From: Algoriphagus marinus
Lineage (GTDB): Bacteria > Bacteroidota > Bacteroidia > Cytophagales > Cyclobacteriaceae
NCBI RefSeq assembly: GCF_001936475.1
Contig: NZ_MSPQ01000002.1
Location: forward strand, 476,738 to 540,737
Direction of reading: 5' to 3'
DNA: 64,000 nt
The notes beneath the pieces are model-generated. The model was given only the letters and a program-made list of their open reading frames with translations. It ran no database searches and was not told where the DNA came from. Shown piece by piece: positions 26,960 through 37,310 of this stretch; position 1 is the first letter of the stretch, and each line of letters begins with the position of its first letter. Both the position numbers and the translations under genes were made by a program.

Positions 26960-28639
26960 TTGAATTTCAACAGAAAAAGAAAAATCGTGAGCGAGAAGAA
27001 AAACACTAAATCCCAGATCCGACTTCCAATAATTTTAGCTTTGGCCATATCAGCAGGTATTTGGATCGGGGCGACTTTTGCTGAGCCAAAAGGAAATCAA
27101 AATGATCTTAGAGCTGCCATGTACAAGCTCCAGGAGATCATGACCTATATCAATCGTGACTATGTTGATAGTGTGGATACCAATGAACTTGTTGAATACG
27201 GCATTACCAAAATGCTCGAAAACCTGGACCCGCACTCCAGCTATATTCCTGCCCGAGATGCTTCCTTGGCTCAATCCCAACTCGATGGTGAGTTTGACGG
27301 GATTGGAGTAGAATTCGGAATTATTCGAGACACTATCTATGTGGTGGCACCTTTGACAGGAGGTCCTTCAGAGGCCTTAGGGATTCAATCAGGTGATCAG
27401 ATCATCGCTGTGGATGATAAGACTGTGGCAGGAATCGGAATCACCAACCGTGACGTGTTTGAATATCTTCGAGGCCCCAAAGGGTCTAAGGTAAATGTAG
27501 ATATCAAGCGAAAAAATCAGAAGGATTTGATCCGCTATGAAATCACCCGAGATAAAATACCACAATACAGTATCAATGCTTCATACATGGTCAATGATGA
27601 GGTAGGCTATATCAAAGTCACTCGATTTGCAGCCACCACTTATGAGGAATTTCAGCAATCCTTGAATCAGCTAAAAGCGCTTGGAATGAAGAAATTAATC
27701 ATTGATTTGCAGTCCAACCCTGGCGGATATATGGGAGCAGCGATCAACATGGCTGATGAATTATTGTCTGATCGATCTGTCATTGTATCTCAGGAAGGTA
27801 AAGTGAAAGAGTTTAATCAAAAAGCGGTCGCATTCAAGCCTGGAATGTTTGAAAGTGGGCCGGTCATCGTATTGATGAACGAAGGATCCGCTTCTGCCTC
27901 CGAGATTTTGGCAGGCGCTATTCAGGACAATGATCGAGGCCTAATTGTAGGAAGAAGGTCATTTGGTAAAGGTCTAGTACAAATGCCAATTGATTTGTCA
28001 GACGGTGCTGAATTAAGATTGACTATTGCAAGATATTATACACCTTCAGGAAGATCCATCCAGAAACCTTACGGCGAAAACTATGAGGCATATGAAAGAG
28101 ACTGGATTGAAAGATATGAGCATGGAGAATTCTTTTCTGCAGATAGTATCAAATTCAATGACAGCTTGAAGTACGAAACTAAAAAAGGCCGTACAGTCTA
28201 TGGCGGAGGTGGCATCATGCCAGATTACTTTGTGGGACTGGACACAACAATGAACAGTGCTTATGTAAGCAGACTCTTTAACTCAGATGCTACTAGAGAA
28301 TTCATCTTGGACTATGTAAATGAGAATAAATCCAAGTTTGCAAACATGGATTTGGAAGAATATTACACCTCTTATACTGTGACAGATCAAATGTTAAAAA
28401 AGGTCACTGAGTATGGTACAAAAAATAAGGTCGAGTTTGACGCAAAGGATTTTGGTAAGTCGAAAGAATACCTAAGAATTCTAATGAAAGCACACCTTGG
28501 AAGACAGCTTTATGACGATAATGCTTTCTACAAAGTAGTCAACGACATCAATGAAGTTTATATACAAGCTTTAAAGTTATTTGGGGAGGCAGAGCGAATT
28601 GCATTGGCAACTGACTTGACCCCATCGAATGAGGAATAA
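26960..28639 (+). CDS. S41-family C-terminal processing peptidase
   Basis: The 559-residue protein has an N-terminal membrane anchor (about 22-40), a PDZ domain (about 95-180; GIGVEFGI, GPSEALGIQSGDQIIAV) and an S41 catalytic domain. That domain has the Ser-containing NEGSASASEILAGA (about 307-320) and the Lys of SFGKGLVQ about 25 residues on. Such tail-specific proteases cleave periplasmic proteins near the C terminus. No ATG precedes the membrane anchor. The start is TTG (26960) or the in-frame GTG at 26987, the latter giving a start directly on SEKKNTKSQ. A terminator follows. Confidence 0.92.
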   Translation: MNFNRKRKIVSEKKNTKSQIRLPIILALAISAGIWIGATFAEPKGNQNDLRAAMYKLQEIMTYINRDYVDSVDTNELVEYGITKMLENLDPHSSYIPARDASLAQSQLDGEFDGIGVEFGIIRDTIYVVAPLTGGPSEALGIQSGDQIIAVDDKTVAGIGITNRDVFEYLRGPKGSKVNVDIKRKNQKDLIRYEITRDKIPQYSINASYMVNDEVGYIKVTRFAATTYEEFQQSLNQLKALGMKKLIIDLQSNPGGYMGAAINMADELLSDRSVIVSQEGKVKEFNQKAVAFKPGMFESGPVIVLMNEGSASASEILAGAIQDNDRGLIVGRRSFGKGLVQMPIDLSDGAELRLTIARYYTPSGRSIQKPYGENYEAYERDWIERYEHGEFFSADSIKFNDSLKYETKKGRTVYGGGGIMPDYFVGLDTTMNSAYVSRLFNSDATREFILDYVNENKSKFANMDLEEYYTSYTVTDQMLKKVTEYGTKNKVEFDAKDFGKSKEYLRILMKAHLGRQLYDDNAFYKVVNDINEVYIQALKLFGEAERIALATDLTPSNEE

Positions 28640-28661
28640 AGAAATCTAAATCCCTGGATTT

Positions 28662-28693
28662 AAAGAGCAGCACGAAAGTCCTGCTCTTTTTTT
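28662..28693 (+). terminator. Intrinsic terminator after the S41 peptidase gene
   Basis: AAAGAGCAG/CTGCTCTTT stem with a 9-nt loop followed by a T-run. Confidence 0.85.
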
Positions 28694-28760
28694 ATTAAAA
28701 ATGTTTCAATCCTCCTCAAAAATCCTAACCTTAGAAATCATTTAAACCCAAAGAAAATCT

Positions 28761-29192
28761 ATGAAAGCGCTATTCACTCTTCTTTTTATTGGAATAACCA
28801 TGACAACTTTTGCTCAAATAAAAGTCAACCACATCGCAGTCCATGTAAGTAAGCTAAAACCCAGCATGGAATTTTATGAAAATATCGTAGGTCTAAAAGC
28901 CATTGAAGAACCATTTAAAGATGGGCTTCACGCTTGGTATGATATAGGGGGTGGAGCTGCACTACATCTAATCGAGGCACCAAATGTCCCTACTGAAATA
29001 TCTAAAGTGAATCACCTTTGCTTTAGCATGAAGGACATGGATGCTTTCATTCAAACCTTAAAAGACACCAATTATCCTTTTGAAAGCTGGCAAGGTGAAA
29101 AAAGCAAAGTGACCATTCGAGTTGATGGTATTCGTCAGATTTACATTCAAGATCCTGATGGCATGTGGCTGGAAATTAACGATGATTTTTGA
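28761..29192 (+). CDS. Secreted VOC/glyoxalase-fold protein
   Basis: The 143-residue protein has a cleavable signal peptide (about 1-18, ending FAQ) and one vicinal-oxygen-chelate domain made of two beta-alpha-beta-beta-beta units. Likely metal positions are His in VNHIAVHV, His in ALHLIEA, His in VNHLCFS and Glu in WLEIND. The C-terminal signature IQDPDGMWLEI is typical of the glyoxalase/bleomycin-resistance superfamily. An exported member suggests periplasmic chemistry or binding; the substrate is unknown. It is monocistronic. Confidence 0.85.
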   Translation: MKALFTLLFIGITMTTFAQIKVNHIAVHVSKLKPSMEFYENIVGLKAIEEPFKDGLHAWYDIGGGAALHLIEAPNVPTEISKVNHLCFSMKDMDAFIQTLKDTNYPFESWQGEKSKVTIRVDGIRQIYIQDPDGMWLEINDDF

Positions 29193-29220
29193 AATTGAGC
29201 TACTAGAATAATGTTTTTAT

Positions 29221-29263
29221 AAAAGCAAAAGCCCGAAGGTGGATCTTCGGGCTTTTGCTTTTT
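29221..29263. terminator. Long bidirectional terminator
   Basis: An 18-bp perfect stem AAAAGCAAAAGCCCGAAG/CTTCGGGCTTTTGCTTTT with a 6-nt loop lies between the convergent VOC and M1 peptidase genes. Confidence 0.92.
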
Positions 29264-29265
29264 AT

Positions 29266-31224
29266 TTACTTTTGATATAAAGCCTGTGGCCAATGATCGT
29301 TTCCAAGATTAATATCCGGAAGAATTTTATCAGGATCAATGGTAACTCCTTTAATCGTTTTAGTCGTTTTGATGAGGTGATTCCAAGTATCTCCTCTTTG
29401 CCAGATTTCTACAGGGAGCATTTGTCGCTCTGAGGAACCGTCTTCGTAAGTGATTTCAATCAATACAGGCATTGGAATTTCACCTTTATTTGAAAGAACC
29501 GCCACGTAGTTTCCAGCATAAGGAATTACTCCATTGATTCCCAAATCAATATTCCCATTACCATAAAACCATCCCTGCCAAAACCAGCTTAGATTTTCTC
29601 CAGCAACATTTTCGATGTGATTGAAGAAGTCTTGAGGGAGTGGATGCTTATAGGCCCAAGCGTTAATGTAGGATTTGAATGCGTTGTCAAATCGCTCCGG
29701 ACCTAGAATGTATTCGCGAAGCATTAGCAATCCCATTGCAGGTTTATTGTATGCGATCATCCCCAAATTACCGACATTTGAGACGTCAGGATAAGTATCT
29801 ATCCCTTCCCGAGCTTCATTTGTGAAGTAATTCAAATAGCGACGGGTCTCATTCAAGTTGGAAGGAAACTCCCCATTATTGAAAGCATTCGAGCTGTAAT
29901 GGTTAATAAAAGTGTTAAAACCTTCATCCATCCAGGCGTATCTTCTTTCATTGGAACCAACGATCATCGGAAACCAGTTGTGGCCAAACTCATGATCGGT
30001 TACTCCCCATAGTCCAGCTCCTTTAGAGTTGTAAGAGCAGAAATTCAAGCCTGGATATTCCATACCCCCGATATCTGCCGCTACATTCGTAGCTGAAGCA
30101 TAAGGGAATTCATACCACATTTCGGAATAATGCTCAATCGAAGCTTTGCTGTATTCTGTAGATCTGGTCCATGCCCCTACGCCATCAGATTCTTTTGGAT
30201 AGACGGATTGTGCCAGAATGGTTTTGCCACTAGGAAGATTGATTTTGGCTGCATCCCAGATGAATGCTCTGGACGTAGCAAATGCTACATCTCTGGAGTT
30301 TTCAATTTGAAAATGCCAGGTAACCGTCCCATCCTGTTTTGGTCTGGTCAGTTCCGTGTTTTTGATTTCCTCTGGAGTAATCAAATACACTGTCTCATCA
30401 CTTGCCTGCGCTTTTTCATAGCGATTTTGAAGTTCCTTGGAAAGAACTTCTTTTGGATTCATGAGTTTTCCAGAGCCAACTACAATATGATCGTAGGGCA
30501 CAGTTACCTTGTAATCGAAGTTACCATACTCCAAATAAAACTCACCTGCTCCAAGGTAGGGTTCTACATTCCATCCCTCCACATCATCGAAAACAGCTAC
30601 TTTAGGATACCACTGGGCAAAGGCATAGATCCAACCGTCTTCGACTTTAAGTCTTCCCATTCGATCCATTCCCTCTTGAGGAACTTTAAAAGAAAAATTC
30701 ATCGAAATGGTTGCCTTACCACCTTTGGCAGGGATTGGCTCAGCAAACCAAACCTGCATCCGAGTATCGTTTACAAGATACTTAGATGAGTTTGCACCCT
30801 TCGAGCCGACCTTGGCTATGAGGTTAGTCACTTCATAACCCCCATCTGTGTCACCATTGTAGCGGTTGCCCTGAATAGGCGTGGTCAATGTACCTCTTGA
30901 ATCTGCCGTGAATCTGTTTTGCTCCATTTGCAACCAAACAAAGTCCAAAGCTTCGGGACTATTGTTAGTATAGGAGATAGTAACTTTTCCAGTTAACACA
31001 TGATTCACATCATCCAAACTCACTTCAAGCTGATAGTCTGCAGCATTTTGCCAATAGCCCACTCCGGGCTTTCCAGATGCAGCTCTAAAATAGGACCCTT
31101 TACGATCCATAAATTCTCCGAAGTCTTTCTGATTGTTTTCTCTCGCCTCTTGGGCTATGACTTTGTTAATTCCTGAAAAACTTAACCCCGCAAGGATTAA
31201 GCACAACATTATATTTTTTCTCAT
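29266..31224 (-). CDS. Secreted M1-family metallopeptidase
   Basis: The 652-residue protein has a signal peptide (about 1-24, ending VIAQ) and a complete M1 zinc site: HEFGH at 411-415 with Glu434 as third ligand. The substrate loop is GGMEYP instead of GAMEN, usual for this Bacteroidota branch. It lacks the long C-terminal helical domain of PepN, as expected at this length. Probably degrades peptides in the periplasm or outside the cell. It is the second M1 enzyme in the window and is not closely similar to the lipoprotein at 10572. Monocistronic with a shared terminator. Confidence 0.9.
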   Translation of the reverse strand: MRKNIMLCLILAGLSFSGINKVIAQEARENNQKDFGEFMDRKGSYFRAASGKPGVGYWQNAADYQLEVSLDDVNHVLTGKVTISYTNNSPEALDFVWLQMEQNRFTADSRGTLTTPIQGNRYNGDTDGGYEVTNLIAKVGSKGANSSKYLVNDTRMQVWFAEPIPAKGGKATISMNFSFKVPQEGMDRMGRLKVEDGWIYAFAQWYPKVAVFDDVEGWNVEPYLGAGEFYLEYGNFDYKVTVPYDHIVVGSGKLMNPKEVLSKELQNRYEKAQASDETVYLITPEEIKNTELTRPKQDGTVTWHFQIENSRDVAFATSRAFIWDAAKINLPSGKTILAQSVYPKESDGVGAWTRSTEYSKASIEHYSEMWYEFPYASATNVAADIGGMEYPGLNFCSYNSKGAGLWGVTDHEFGHNWFPMIVGSNERRYAWMDEGFNTFINHYSSNAFNNGEFPSNLNETRRYLNYFTNEAREGIDTYPDVSNVGNLGMIAYNKPAMGLLMLREYILGPERFDNAFKSYINAWAYKHPLPQDFFNHIENVAGENLSWFWQGWFYGNGNIDLGINGVIPYAGNYVAVLSNKGEIPMPVLIEITYEDGSSERQMLPVEIWQRGDTWNHLIKTTKTIKGVTIDPDKILPDINLGNDHWPQALYQK

Positions 31225-31380
31225 ATCAATTTATTTCAGTCTCAAAAATACGTAATCATGAGGTACACGCACTGTTTTTTTCTATCAACGGAAAGTCCTT
31301 TAACTAATTTTTAGAAAAAAGACAATCTTGGATTAGGGAATATTTCCTGCCAATTTCGGACCTCGAAACAACAAGAGATA

Positions 31381-33207
31381 ATGAAAATCTTCACAGGTTT
31401 AGTAATTGGCTTAATTCTACCCCACCTGGCAATCGCCCAAACTGACACAACTGCTACCAAACTAGACGAAATTATAATTCAAGAAAATCGTATTCAGATC
31501 CCTTTTTCAAAGCAGAGTCGAAATATTACTGTCATAGACAAATTCCAGTTGGAGACATCGCCTGCCAGGAGTCTTCAGGAAGTATTGGCTTTTGTCCCTG
31601 GAGTGGATGTGAGGCAAAGAGGAGTCACAGGAGTACAGGCAGATATTGGGATCCGTGGGGGTTCATTTGAGCAGACTTTGATGCTACTCAATGGAATCAA
31701 ACTCTCTGACCCACAGACGGGGCATCATATGATGAACATTCCGGTACCCATGGTGAATATCGATCGGGTGGAAGTCTTGAAAGGACCAGCTTCACGGATC
31801 TTTGGACAGAATGCCTATGCAGGAGCAATCAACGTTATTACTCAACTTTCTGATGAGCGATTTGTCCGGATTCAAGGCTATGCAGGCGATTTTGGGATGA
31901 CAGGAATCAATTTTGCAGGTTCGCTTCCAGTGGGGAACTACAAGCAAAATCTAGCGGTATCTTATGATGATTCCAATGGACACCAATATAACTCTGATTA
32001 CAAAGCCAGTAACTTTTTCTATGAAGGGGGAATAGATCTAAATAAACAAAACTCCCTCCGAGGCATGATCGCTTACACCGACAGGACTTTTGGTGCGAAT
32101 GGATTTTACACCTCGACTTTTCCGGATCAATGGGAAAGTATTCAGACTACTTTAGCTTCATTAAGTCATACCATTTCCTTGGAAAAATTTAGACTTAATA
32201 CCAGAGGCTATTGGAGAAGGAATGTCGATGAATTCAGACTTCGCAGAAACGAACCTGCCTTTTTCCAGAATAACCATACCACAGACGTGTTTGCTTTGGA
32301 GGCAAACGGGAGCTTTGAAAGCAAACTAGGTACTACCGGTTTTGGATTGGAAACTAGGAAAGAATCCATTGAAAGCAACAATCTTGGAAACAGAGAACGG
32401 AATCTAATGGGAATTTTCCTAGAGCAACTTGTAAATCTAGGATCCAAAGTAGATCTGCGAGGCGGAATCTATTCCAACTACTATTCAGAATATGGCTGGA
32501 AGCATTTCCCGGGAGCGGAAATAGGTTTTCGAGCAAATCAAAACCTTCGATTCTATTCAGGTTATGGAGCAAGCTTTCGAATCCCAACCTACACAGATTT
32601 GTATTACGTTGGACCTACGAATATTGGAAATGACCAACTGGTGCCAGAGGAGGCTCAGAATGTGGAATTCGGAGCGAAATATTCCAAAGGAAACCTGAGC
32701 GCTGAGGCAGCTTATTTCATCCGATCCACAGACAATCTGATCGAATGGACTAGACCTAATGAAGCTACGCCTTGGCAGCCCCAAAATTTCAATAAGGTCG
32801 ATTTTAAAGGTTTAGAGATTTCCCTGAACTATCGTGTAAACCCAACTGGGAAACCTATTCAAATCAAAGAGCTAAACCTTTCCTACAACTATATCGACGC
32901 CTCTCTTAATGAGCAGCCTGGAATAGAAACTCGCTATGCCTTAACTGCTTTGAAAAATCAACTTATTGGAGGAATTCTGATTGGAATCGGGTCAAAGGCA
33001 GAATGGAATACGAAAGTCAGAAATGTAGAGCGAATGAGTCAGGATCCATATTTCCTTTTGGACATGCGGGTGGATTATAACCGAACTGGCAAAATAGGAT
33101 TCTTTGCGGAAGCATCGAACATCACCAATACAGATTACATCGAAGCTGGAACTGTCCAAATGCCTGGAAGGTGGTTTAGAGCGGGATTTATGTTGAATTT
33201 GGAATAA
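31381..33207 (+). CDS. TonB-dependent outer-membrane receptor
   Basis: The 608-residue protein has a signal peptide (ending AIAQ at about 20), a plug domain (about 35-150; LQEVLAFVPGVDVRQRG, GIRGGSFEQTLMLLNGI, VEVLKGPASRIFGQNAYAGAINVIT) and a 22-strand barrel to the C terminus. It has no CarboxypepD-like extension, so it is not SusC-like; size and plug resemble BtuB-type and siderophore receptors. Substrate not readable; no cofactor or metal genes lie beside it. Monocistronic, followed by tRNA genes. Confidence 0.92.
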   Translation: MKIFTGLVIGLILPHLAIAQTDTTATKLDEIIIQENRIQIPFSKQSRNITVIDKFQLETSPARSLQEVLAFVPGVDVRQRGVTGVQADIGIRGGSFEQTLMLLNGIKLSDPQTGHHMMNIPVPMVNIDRVEVLKGPASRIFGQNAYAGAINVITQLSDERFVRIQGYAGDFGMTGINFAGSLPVGNYKQNLAVSYDDSNGHQYNSDYKASNFFYEGGIDLNKQNSLRGMIAYTDRTFGANGFYTSTFPDQWESIQTTLASLSHTISLEKFRLNTRGYWRRNVDEFRLRRNEPAFFQNNHTTDVFALEANGSFESKLGTTGFGLETRKESIESNNLGNRERNLMGIFLEQLVNLGSKVDLRGGIYSNYYSEYGWKHFPGAEIGFRANQNLRFYSGYGASFRIPTYTDLYYVGPTNIGNDQLVPEEAQNVEFGAKYSKGNLSAEAAYFIRSTDNLIEWTRPNEATPWQPQNFNKVDFKGLEISLNYRVNPTGKPIQIKELNLSYNYIDASLNEQPGIETRYALTALKNQLIGGILIGIGSKAEWNTKVRNVERMSQDPYFLLDMRVDYNRTGKIGFFAEASNITNTDYIEAGTVQMPGRWFRAGFMLNLE

Positions 33208-33358
33208 GCTAACGGAAGCGAGGAAGTACACATTAAAATTAACTCCTCATTATCAAGGGATTGTTTAAAAGCTCTAAAAAAAAGAGAGCCAAAATTTGCC
33301 TGCTTTGAATTTCAAATTACCTTTGCATTCCGTTTCGAAAGGAAAAGGAAATTAAGAT

Positions 33359-33433
33359 GGGAGTTTAGCTCAGCTGGTTCAGAGCATCTGCCTTACAAGC
33401 AGAGGGTCGGGGGTTCGAATCCCTCAACTCCCA
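33359..33433 (+). tRNA. tRNA-Val (TAC)
   Basis: Acceptor GGGAGTT pairs with AACTCCC, the anticodon stem TCTGC/GCAGA encloses CTTACAA with anticodon TAC, and the T stem is GGGGG/CCCTC with one G-U pair. CCA is not encoded. Confidence 0.96.
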
Positions 33434-33474
33434 CATCTTACTCGTTAAATTAAATTTTAATTACCAATTTTCTC

Positions 33475-33844
<370 letters not shown>

Positions 33845-33880
33845 CATTTATATGAAGTTTGAATCAGATGATTCTTAGCA

Positions 33881-33942
33881 TTCCGATGCAATCGGAAGGG
33901 TCGGGAGTTCTCCCGAAAGCTTTCGGGACCCAACTCCCACAT
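33881..33942 (+). repeat. Two palindromes with a split tRNA-Val 3' end
   Basis: Hairpin 1 is TTCCGAT-GCA-ATCGGAA (33881-33897). Then 33897-33910 repeats the variable loop and T stem of tRNA-Val (AGGGTCGGGAGTTC against AGGGTCGGGGGTTC). Hairpin 2, TCCCGAAAGCTTTCGGGA (33911-33928), follows, and then AACTCCCACAT (33932-33942) repeats the acceptor end. Hairpin 2 interrupts the copy inside the T loop, as at the tRNA-Lys and tRNA-Arg loci. Confidence 0.82.
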
Positions 33943-33944
33943 TC

Positions 33945-33972
33945 AATCCCGAAATTCTCGGGATTTTTTTTT
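33945..33972 (+). terminator. Intrinsic terminator after the GIY-YIG cassette
   Basis: AATCCCGA/TCGGGATT stem (33945-33952 and 33958-33965) with nine T. Its stem core (TCCCGA/TCGGGA) matches the neighbouring palindrome family. Confidence 0.75.
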
Positions 33973-34076
33973 GCCTGATTTTACCCATCTTCTTCTATTT
34001 AACAACTTTTAACTTAGAGCATAGTTTTACAGACCTGTTATTGGGTAATATGTCTATTATTCCAATCTCTAGCTTT

Positions 34077-34541
34077 ATGAAAACCATCCTTTTATACTTT
34101 ACACTTTTTTACTTTGCTACAGCAGCAACTAGTCTTGGACAATCTCTAGAAGAACAGCTCTTAGGAAAATGGAAACTTGTTCATGATGAGGGAATGGAAG
34201 CCTTTCTTAATTCACTATTTATTCTACAGCAGCCCAGAGAGGAGTACAATAAGATTGTAGCCGTTACAAATAGGGTATTGGAAAACTCCTACATGGATTT
34301 TTACAGTTTGGACTCGATGACCTCAACCGTAATCGATCGGAAAGACATCATTCAGGATAAATCGGTTTGGAATATCGGAAAAGCTGATTCAGTCATCACT
34401 TACCAAATTCGATTTCCGCCTTATACCCAACAATCAAAAGTTCTAAAGATCAATGAGAATGAACTAATCCTAGTCTATATCAGTCAAAAGCAAAATATCC
34501 CGACATTAAAGAGTACTTATAAAAAAGTTGAGTCATATTAA
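34077..34541 (+). CDS. Secreted hypothetical protein, lipocalin-like
   Basis: Starting at the ATG at 34077, the 154-residue protein has a clean signal peptide (MKTILLYFTLFYFATAA, cleavage near the GQS). The mature part begins LEEQLLGKWKLVHDEG, the sort of GxW start seen in small lipocalin-like beta-barrel proteins. The frame is open upstream to a TTG at 34041 and an ATG at 34050, but those would precede the signal with extra residues. No named family recognised; the lipocalin-like reading is weak. Monocistronic with a terminator after it. Confidence 0.6.
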   Translation: MKTILLYFTLFYFATAATSLGQSLEEQLLGKWKLVHDEGMEAFLNSLFILQQPREEYNKIVAVTNRVLENSYMDFYSLDSMTSTVIDRKDIIQDKSVWNIGKADSVITYQIRFPPYTQQSKVLKINENELILVYISQKQNIPTLKSTYKKVESY

Positions 34542-34557
34542 AAATATGAGCTGCTTT

Positions 34558-34602
34558 AAAAAATTAAGGCCAAAGAATCTGAATCTTTGGCCTTAATTTT
34601 TT
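34558..34602. terminator. Bidirectional intrinsic terminator
   Basis: A long stem AAAAATTAAGGCCAAAGA/TCTTTGGCCTTAATTTTT lies between the convergent genes ending at 34541 and 34619. Confidence 0.9.
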
Positions 34603-34618
34603 ACAAATCCTCTTCGAC

Positions 34619-36163
34619 TTAAATATCAAACTTAATCCCTTGTGCCAATGGCAATGCAGTCGAATAATTAATGGTATTCGTTTGGCGTCTCATGTAAGCT
34701 TTCCAAGCATCTGAGCCGGACTCTCTTCCTCCACCAGTTTCTTTTTCACCGCCAAATGCACCGCCTATCTCAGCTCCTGAAGTCCCAATATTTACATTGG
34801 CGATCCCACAATCCGATCCTGAAACCGCAAGGAAAGCCTCAGCCTCTCGCATTTTCAAAGTCATAATCGCAGAAGAAAGTCCCTGTGGAACTCCGTTTTG
34901 AAGCTCAATTGCCTCAGCTATCGTATCATATTTAATTAAATATAATATTGGAGCAAAGGTTTCATGCTGTACTATTTCATAGTGATTTTCCGCTTCGAAG
35001 ATTGCAGGCTTTACGTAGCAGCCAGATTCATAGCCTTCACCAGTCAATACTCCGCCATCTACCACGGCTTTTGCTCCCTCTGCTTTCGCTTTTTCTATCG
35101 CTGCTAGATACATATCAACAGCAGCTTGATCTATGACGGGACCCACATGATTCTTTTCATCAAGCGGATTTCCGATAACCAATTTAGAATAGGCTGCCGC
35201 TAATCTTGTTTTCACAGTTTCGTATATAGAAGAATGGATGATCAGCCTTCGTGTACTTGTACATCGCTGTCCAGCAGTACCCACAGCTCCAAAAAGTGAT
35301 CCTCTGATTGCAATTTCCATATCCGCATTTTCGGTGATGATTATTGCATTATTACCGCCTAATTCCAACAATGATCTACCCAGTCTTTCTCCAACTGCCT
35401 TACCTACCAACTTCCCCATACGGGTAGAACCAGTCGCGGAAACCAAAGGCACTCGCTTGTCATGCGAAAGCAACTCCCCTACTTTATAATCTCCATTAAT
35501 CAAGCAAGAAATCCCTTCGGGCATATTATGCTTCGCAAAAACTTCAGCCGCAATCAATTGACAGGCCACACCCGAAAGAGGCGCTTTCTCAGACGGCTTC
35601 CAAACGCAGACATCGCCACAGACCCAAGCCAAAGCTGCATTCCAAGACCAAACGGCAACTGGGAAGTTGAAGGCTGAAATGATCCCAACGATACCAAGTG
35701 GATGCCACTGCTCATACATCCGATGTCCTGGACGCTCTGAATGCATCGTTAGTCCGTATAGTTGTCTAGAAAGCCCCACGGCAAAATCACAGATATCAAT
35801 CATTTCCTGAACCTCTCCCAAACCTTCCTGGTAAGATTTCCCCATTTCATAGGAAACCAATTTACCTAGGTCAGCCTTTTTTTCGCGAAGTGCATTTCCG
35901 ATCTCTCGGACGATTTCACCTCGTTGTGGAGCTGGCACATTCCGCCAAGTTTCAAATGCTTTCTGAGCTTGAGCAATGATCGTTTCATAGGTTTTTTCAT
36001 CGGCAACCTGAACCTTTCCAATCACTGCTCCGTCGGCTGGTGACATTGAAGCAAAGTATTCGGTCTTGGAATCTATCCATTTTTGTCCTGTCGAACTTCC
36101 CGGATTTTCATCTTTCAAGCCCAAATTATTGAGTGATTCTTTGATGCCAAATTGATCTTTCAT
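34619..36163 (-). CDS. Aldehyde dehydrogenase, ALDH7 (aminoadipate-semialdehyde dehydrogenase) type
   Basis: The 514-residue enzyme has catalytic Cys301 in GTAGQRCTSTRR, the general-base Glu in LLELGGNNAII (about 267) and the NAD-binding FNFPVAVWSWN region. The GQRCTSTRR surroundings and the C-terminal GGGRESGSDAWKAYMRRQTNTINYS are characteristic of the ALDH7/antiquitin branch. That branch oxidises alpha-aminoadipate semialdehyde in lysine catabolism and also handles betaine aldehyde and lipid aldehydes. Monocistronic; no lysine-degradation genes adjoin it. Confidence 0.92.
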   Translation of the reverse strand: MKDQFGIKESLNNLGLKDENPGSSTGQKWIDSKTEYFASMSPADGAVIGKVQVADEKTYETIIAQAQKAFETWRNVPAPQRGEIVREIGNALREKKADLGKLVSYEMGKSYQEGLGEVQEMIDICDFAVGLSRQLYGLTMHSERPGHRMYEQWHPLGIVGIISAFNFPVAVWSWNAALAWVCGDVCVWKPSEKAPLSGVACQLIAAEVFAKHNMPEGISCLINGDYKVGELLSHDKRVPLVSATGSTRMGKLVGKAVGERLGRSLLELGGNNAIIITENADMEIAIRGSLFGAVGTAGQRCTSTRRLIIHSSIYETVKTRLAAAYSKLVIGNPLDEKNHVGPVIDQAAVDMYLAAIEKAKAEGAKAVVDGGVLTGEGYESGCYVKPAIFEAENHYEIVQHETFAPILYLIKYDTIAEAIELQNGVPQGLSSAIMTLKMREAEAFLAVSGSDCGIANVNIGTSGAEIGGAFGGEKETGGGRESGSDAWKAYMRRQTNTINYSTALPLAQGIKFDI

Positions 36164-36227
36164 AGTAATATTCCTTTTTTCTTACCCCAAAGCTAAAAAA
36201 TTACAGGCAAAGGACTTTACCAAAACT

Positions 36228-37253
36228 CTAATCCTTTTTTAAAAGTCGCATCGGATTGATTTTGCGAAAGCTTTTTTCAAATCTAGGGCCTGCACCTAAC
36301 TTATAGATAATATTAAAGCGAATGTTGCCCGTATTTACGGCCTGATCAAAAGACTCTACTTTGATGAGGTTTAGATTTTTATAAACAGCATTTGCGTTGA
36401 TGGAAAATTTTTGATCATTATATCCTAAAAATACCCTGGCATAATAAGTTGGTACAGAACCCCATTTTCGATATTCGATTCGATTTTCCCATTCAGCAAA
36501 ACCAACGCTTAAATTAACCGACCCAAGAGCGGTCACATAAAACCCTTTTCCAAAAACCAAAGTAGCAGCAGCACCGGCATTTGGACCAAATTGAAAATAA
36601 TTTGATCGATTAAAGTTCAAAATATCGAGGTTTTCAGTCGAGGGAAGTAATAAAGAATCACCTTTCATTGAACCTCCATAAACTTCAAAACCAAGAAATG
36701 GTGAAAAGGCCGGTTTCTTTTGTACTGCAGACTGATTAAATGCTGCTGCTAATGAGATCCGCTCCCCTCGAAACATATAATGGAAATTTACCCCAACCGA
36801 ATTCAACCTCATATCCTCTCTTAAATAATTTTCTGTTGAATTTTTTAGAAAATTATTCCGAATTGAGTAACCACGGTAAAACTGTCCGAAGAAATCAATT
36901 ATCATCCTTCTTGGATAAACATGTGATTGAAGATCCAAAAATCTAGGCCAGTCCTCGTATCGATTGGGATTTAAAAACCCCACAGGCACAGCAAGGTTCA
37001 AAGTGAACCTTTGATGGGTAATACCAACTCCAAGGTTCAAACCTGAATTGGGTTGATACACATATTTATGATTCTCATCCGGAACCCTCAAAACAAAATT
37101 GGTAAATTTTCTAGATAGGTAGAGCCTTAAGTTTATTTGTTCAGGATGTGATTCGACATAGGCCGTATCAAAAGTTGGCTTTGAAGTTTGTCCTTGAGCA
37201 CCAATAAAAGATATCAGAAAAATAAAAAGAAGCAGGATTTTACGATTGGTCAT
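36228..37253 (-). CDS. DUF4421 family outer-membrane-like protein
   Basis: The 341-residue protein has a signal peptide (about 1-21) and then the DUF4421 start (YVESHPEQINLRLYLSRKF). The rest is a series of short amphipathic strands ending in basic residues, consistent with a beta-barrel. The family is restricted mostly to Bacteroidota and lacks a known function. Monocistronic. No clear terminator is seen in the 64 nt between its stop and the ALDH gene start, so ALDH could be co-transcribed. Confidence 0.75.
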   Translation of the reverse strand: MTNRKILLLFIFLISFIGAQGQTSKPTFDTAYVESHPEQINLRLYLSRKFTNFVLRVPDENHKYVYQPNSGLNLGVGITHQRFTLNLAVPVGFLNPNRYEDWPRFLDLQSHVYPRRMIIDFFGQFYRGYSIRNNFLKNSTENYLREDMRLNSVGVNFHYMFRGERISLAAAFNQSAVQKKPAFSPFLGFEVYGGSMKGDSLLLPSTENLDILNFNRSNYFQFGPNAGAAATLVFGKGFYVTALGSVNLSVGFAEWENRIEYRKWGSVPTYYARVFLGYNDQKFSINANAVYKNLNLIKVESFDQAVNTGNIRFNIIYKLGAGPRFEKSFRKINPMRLLKKD

Positions 37254-37310
37254 CCACAGGGTTATAATGTTTATTCAAGTTGGATGAAAATTTGAGAATA
37301 TTAGGCAACA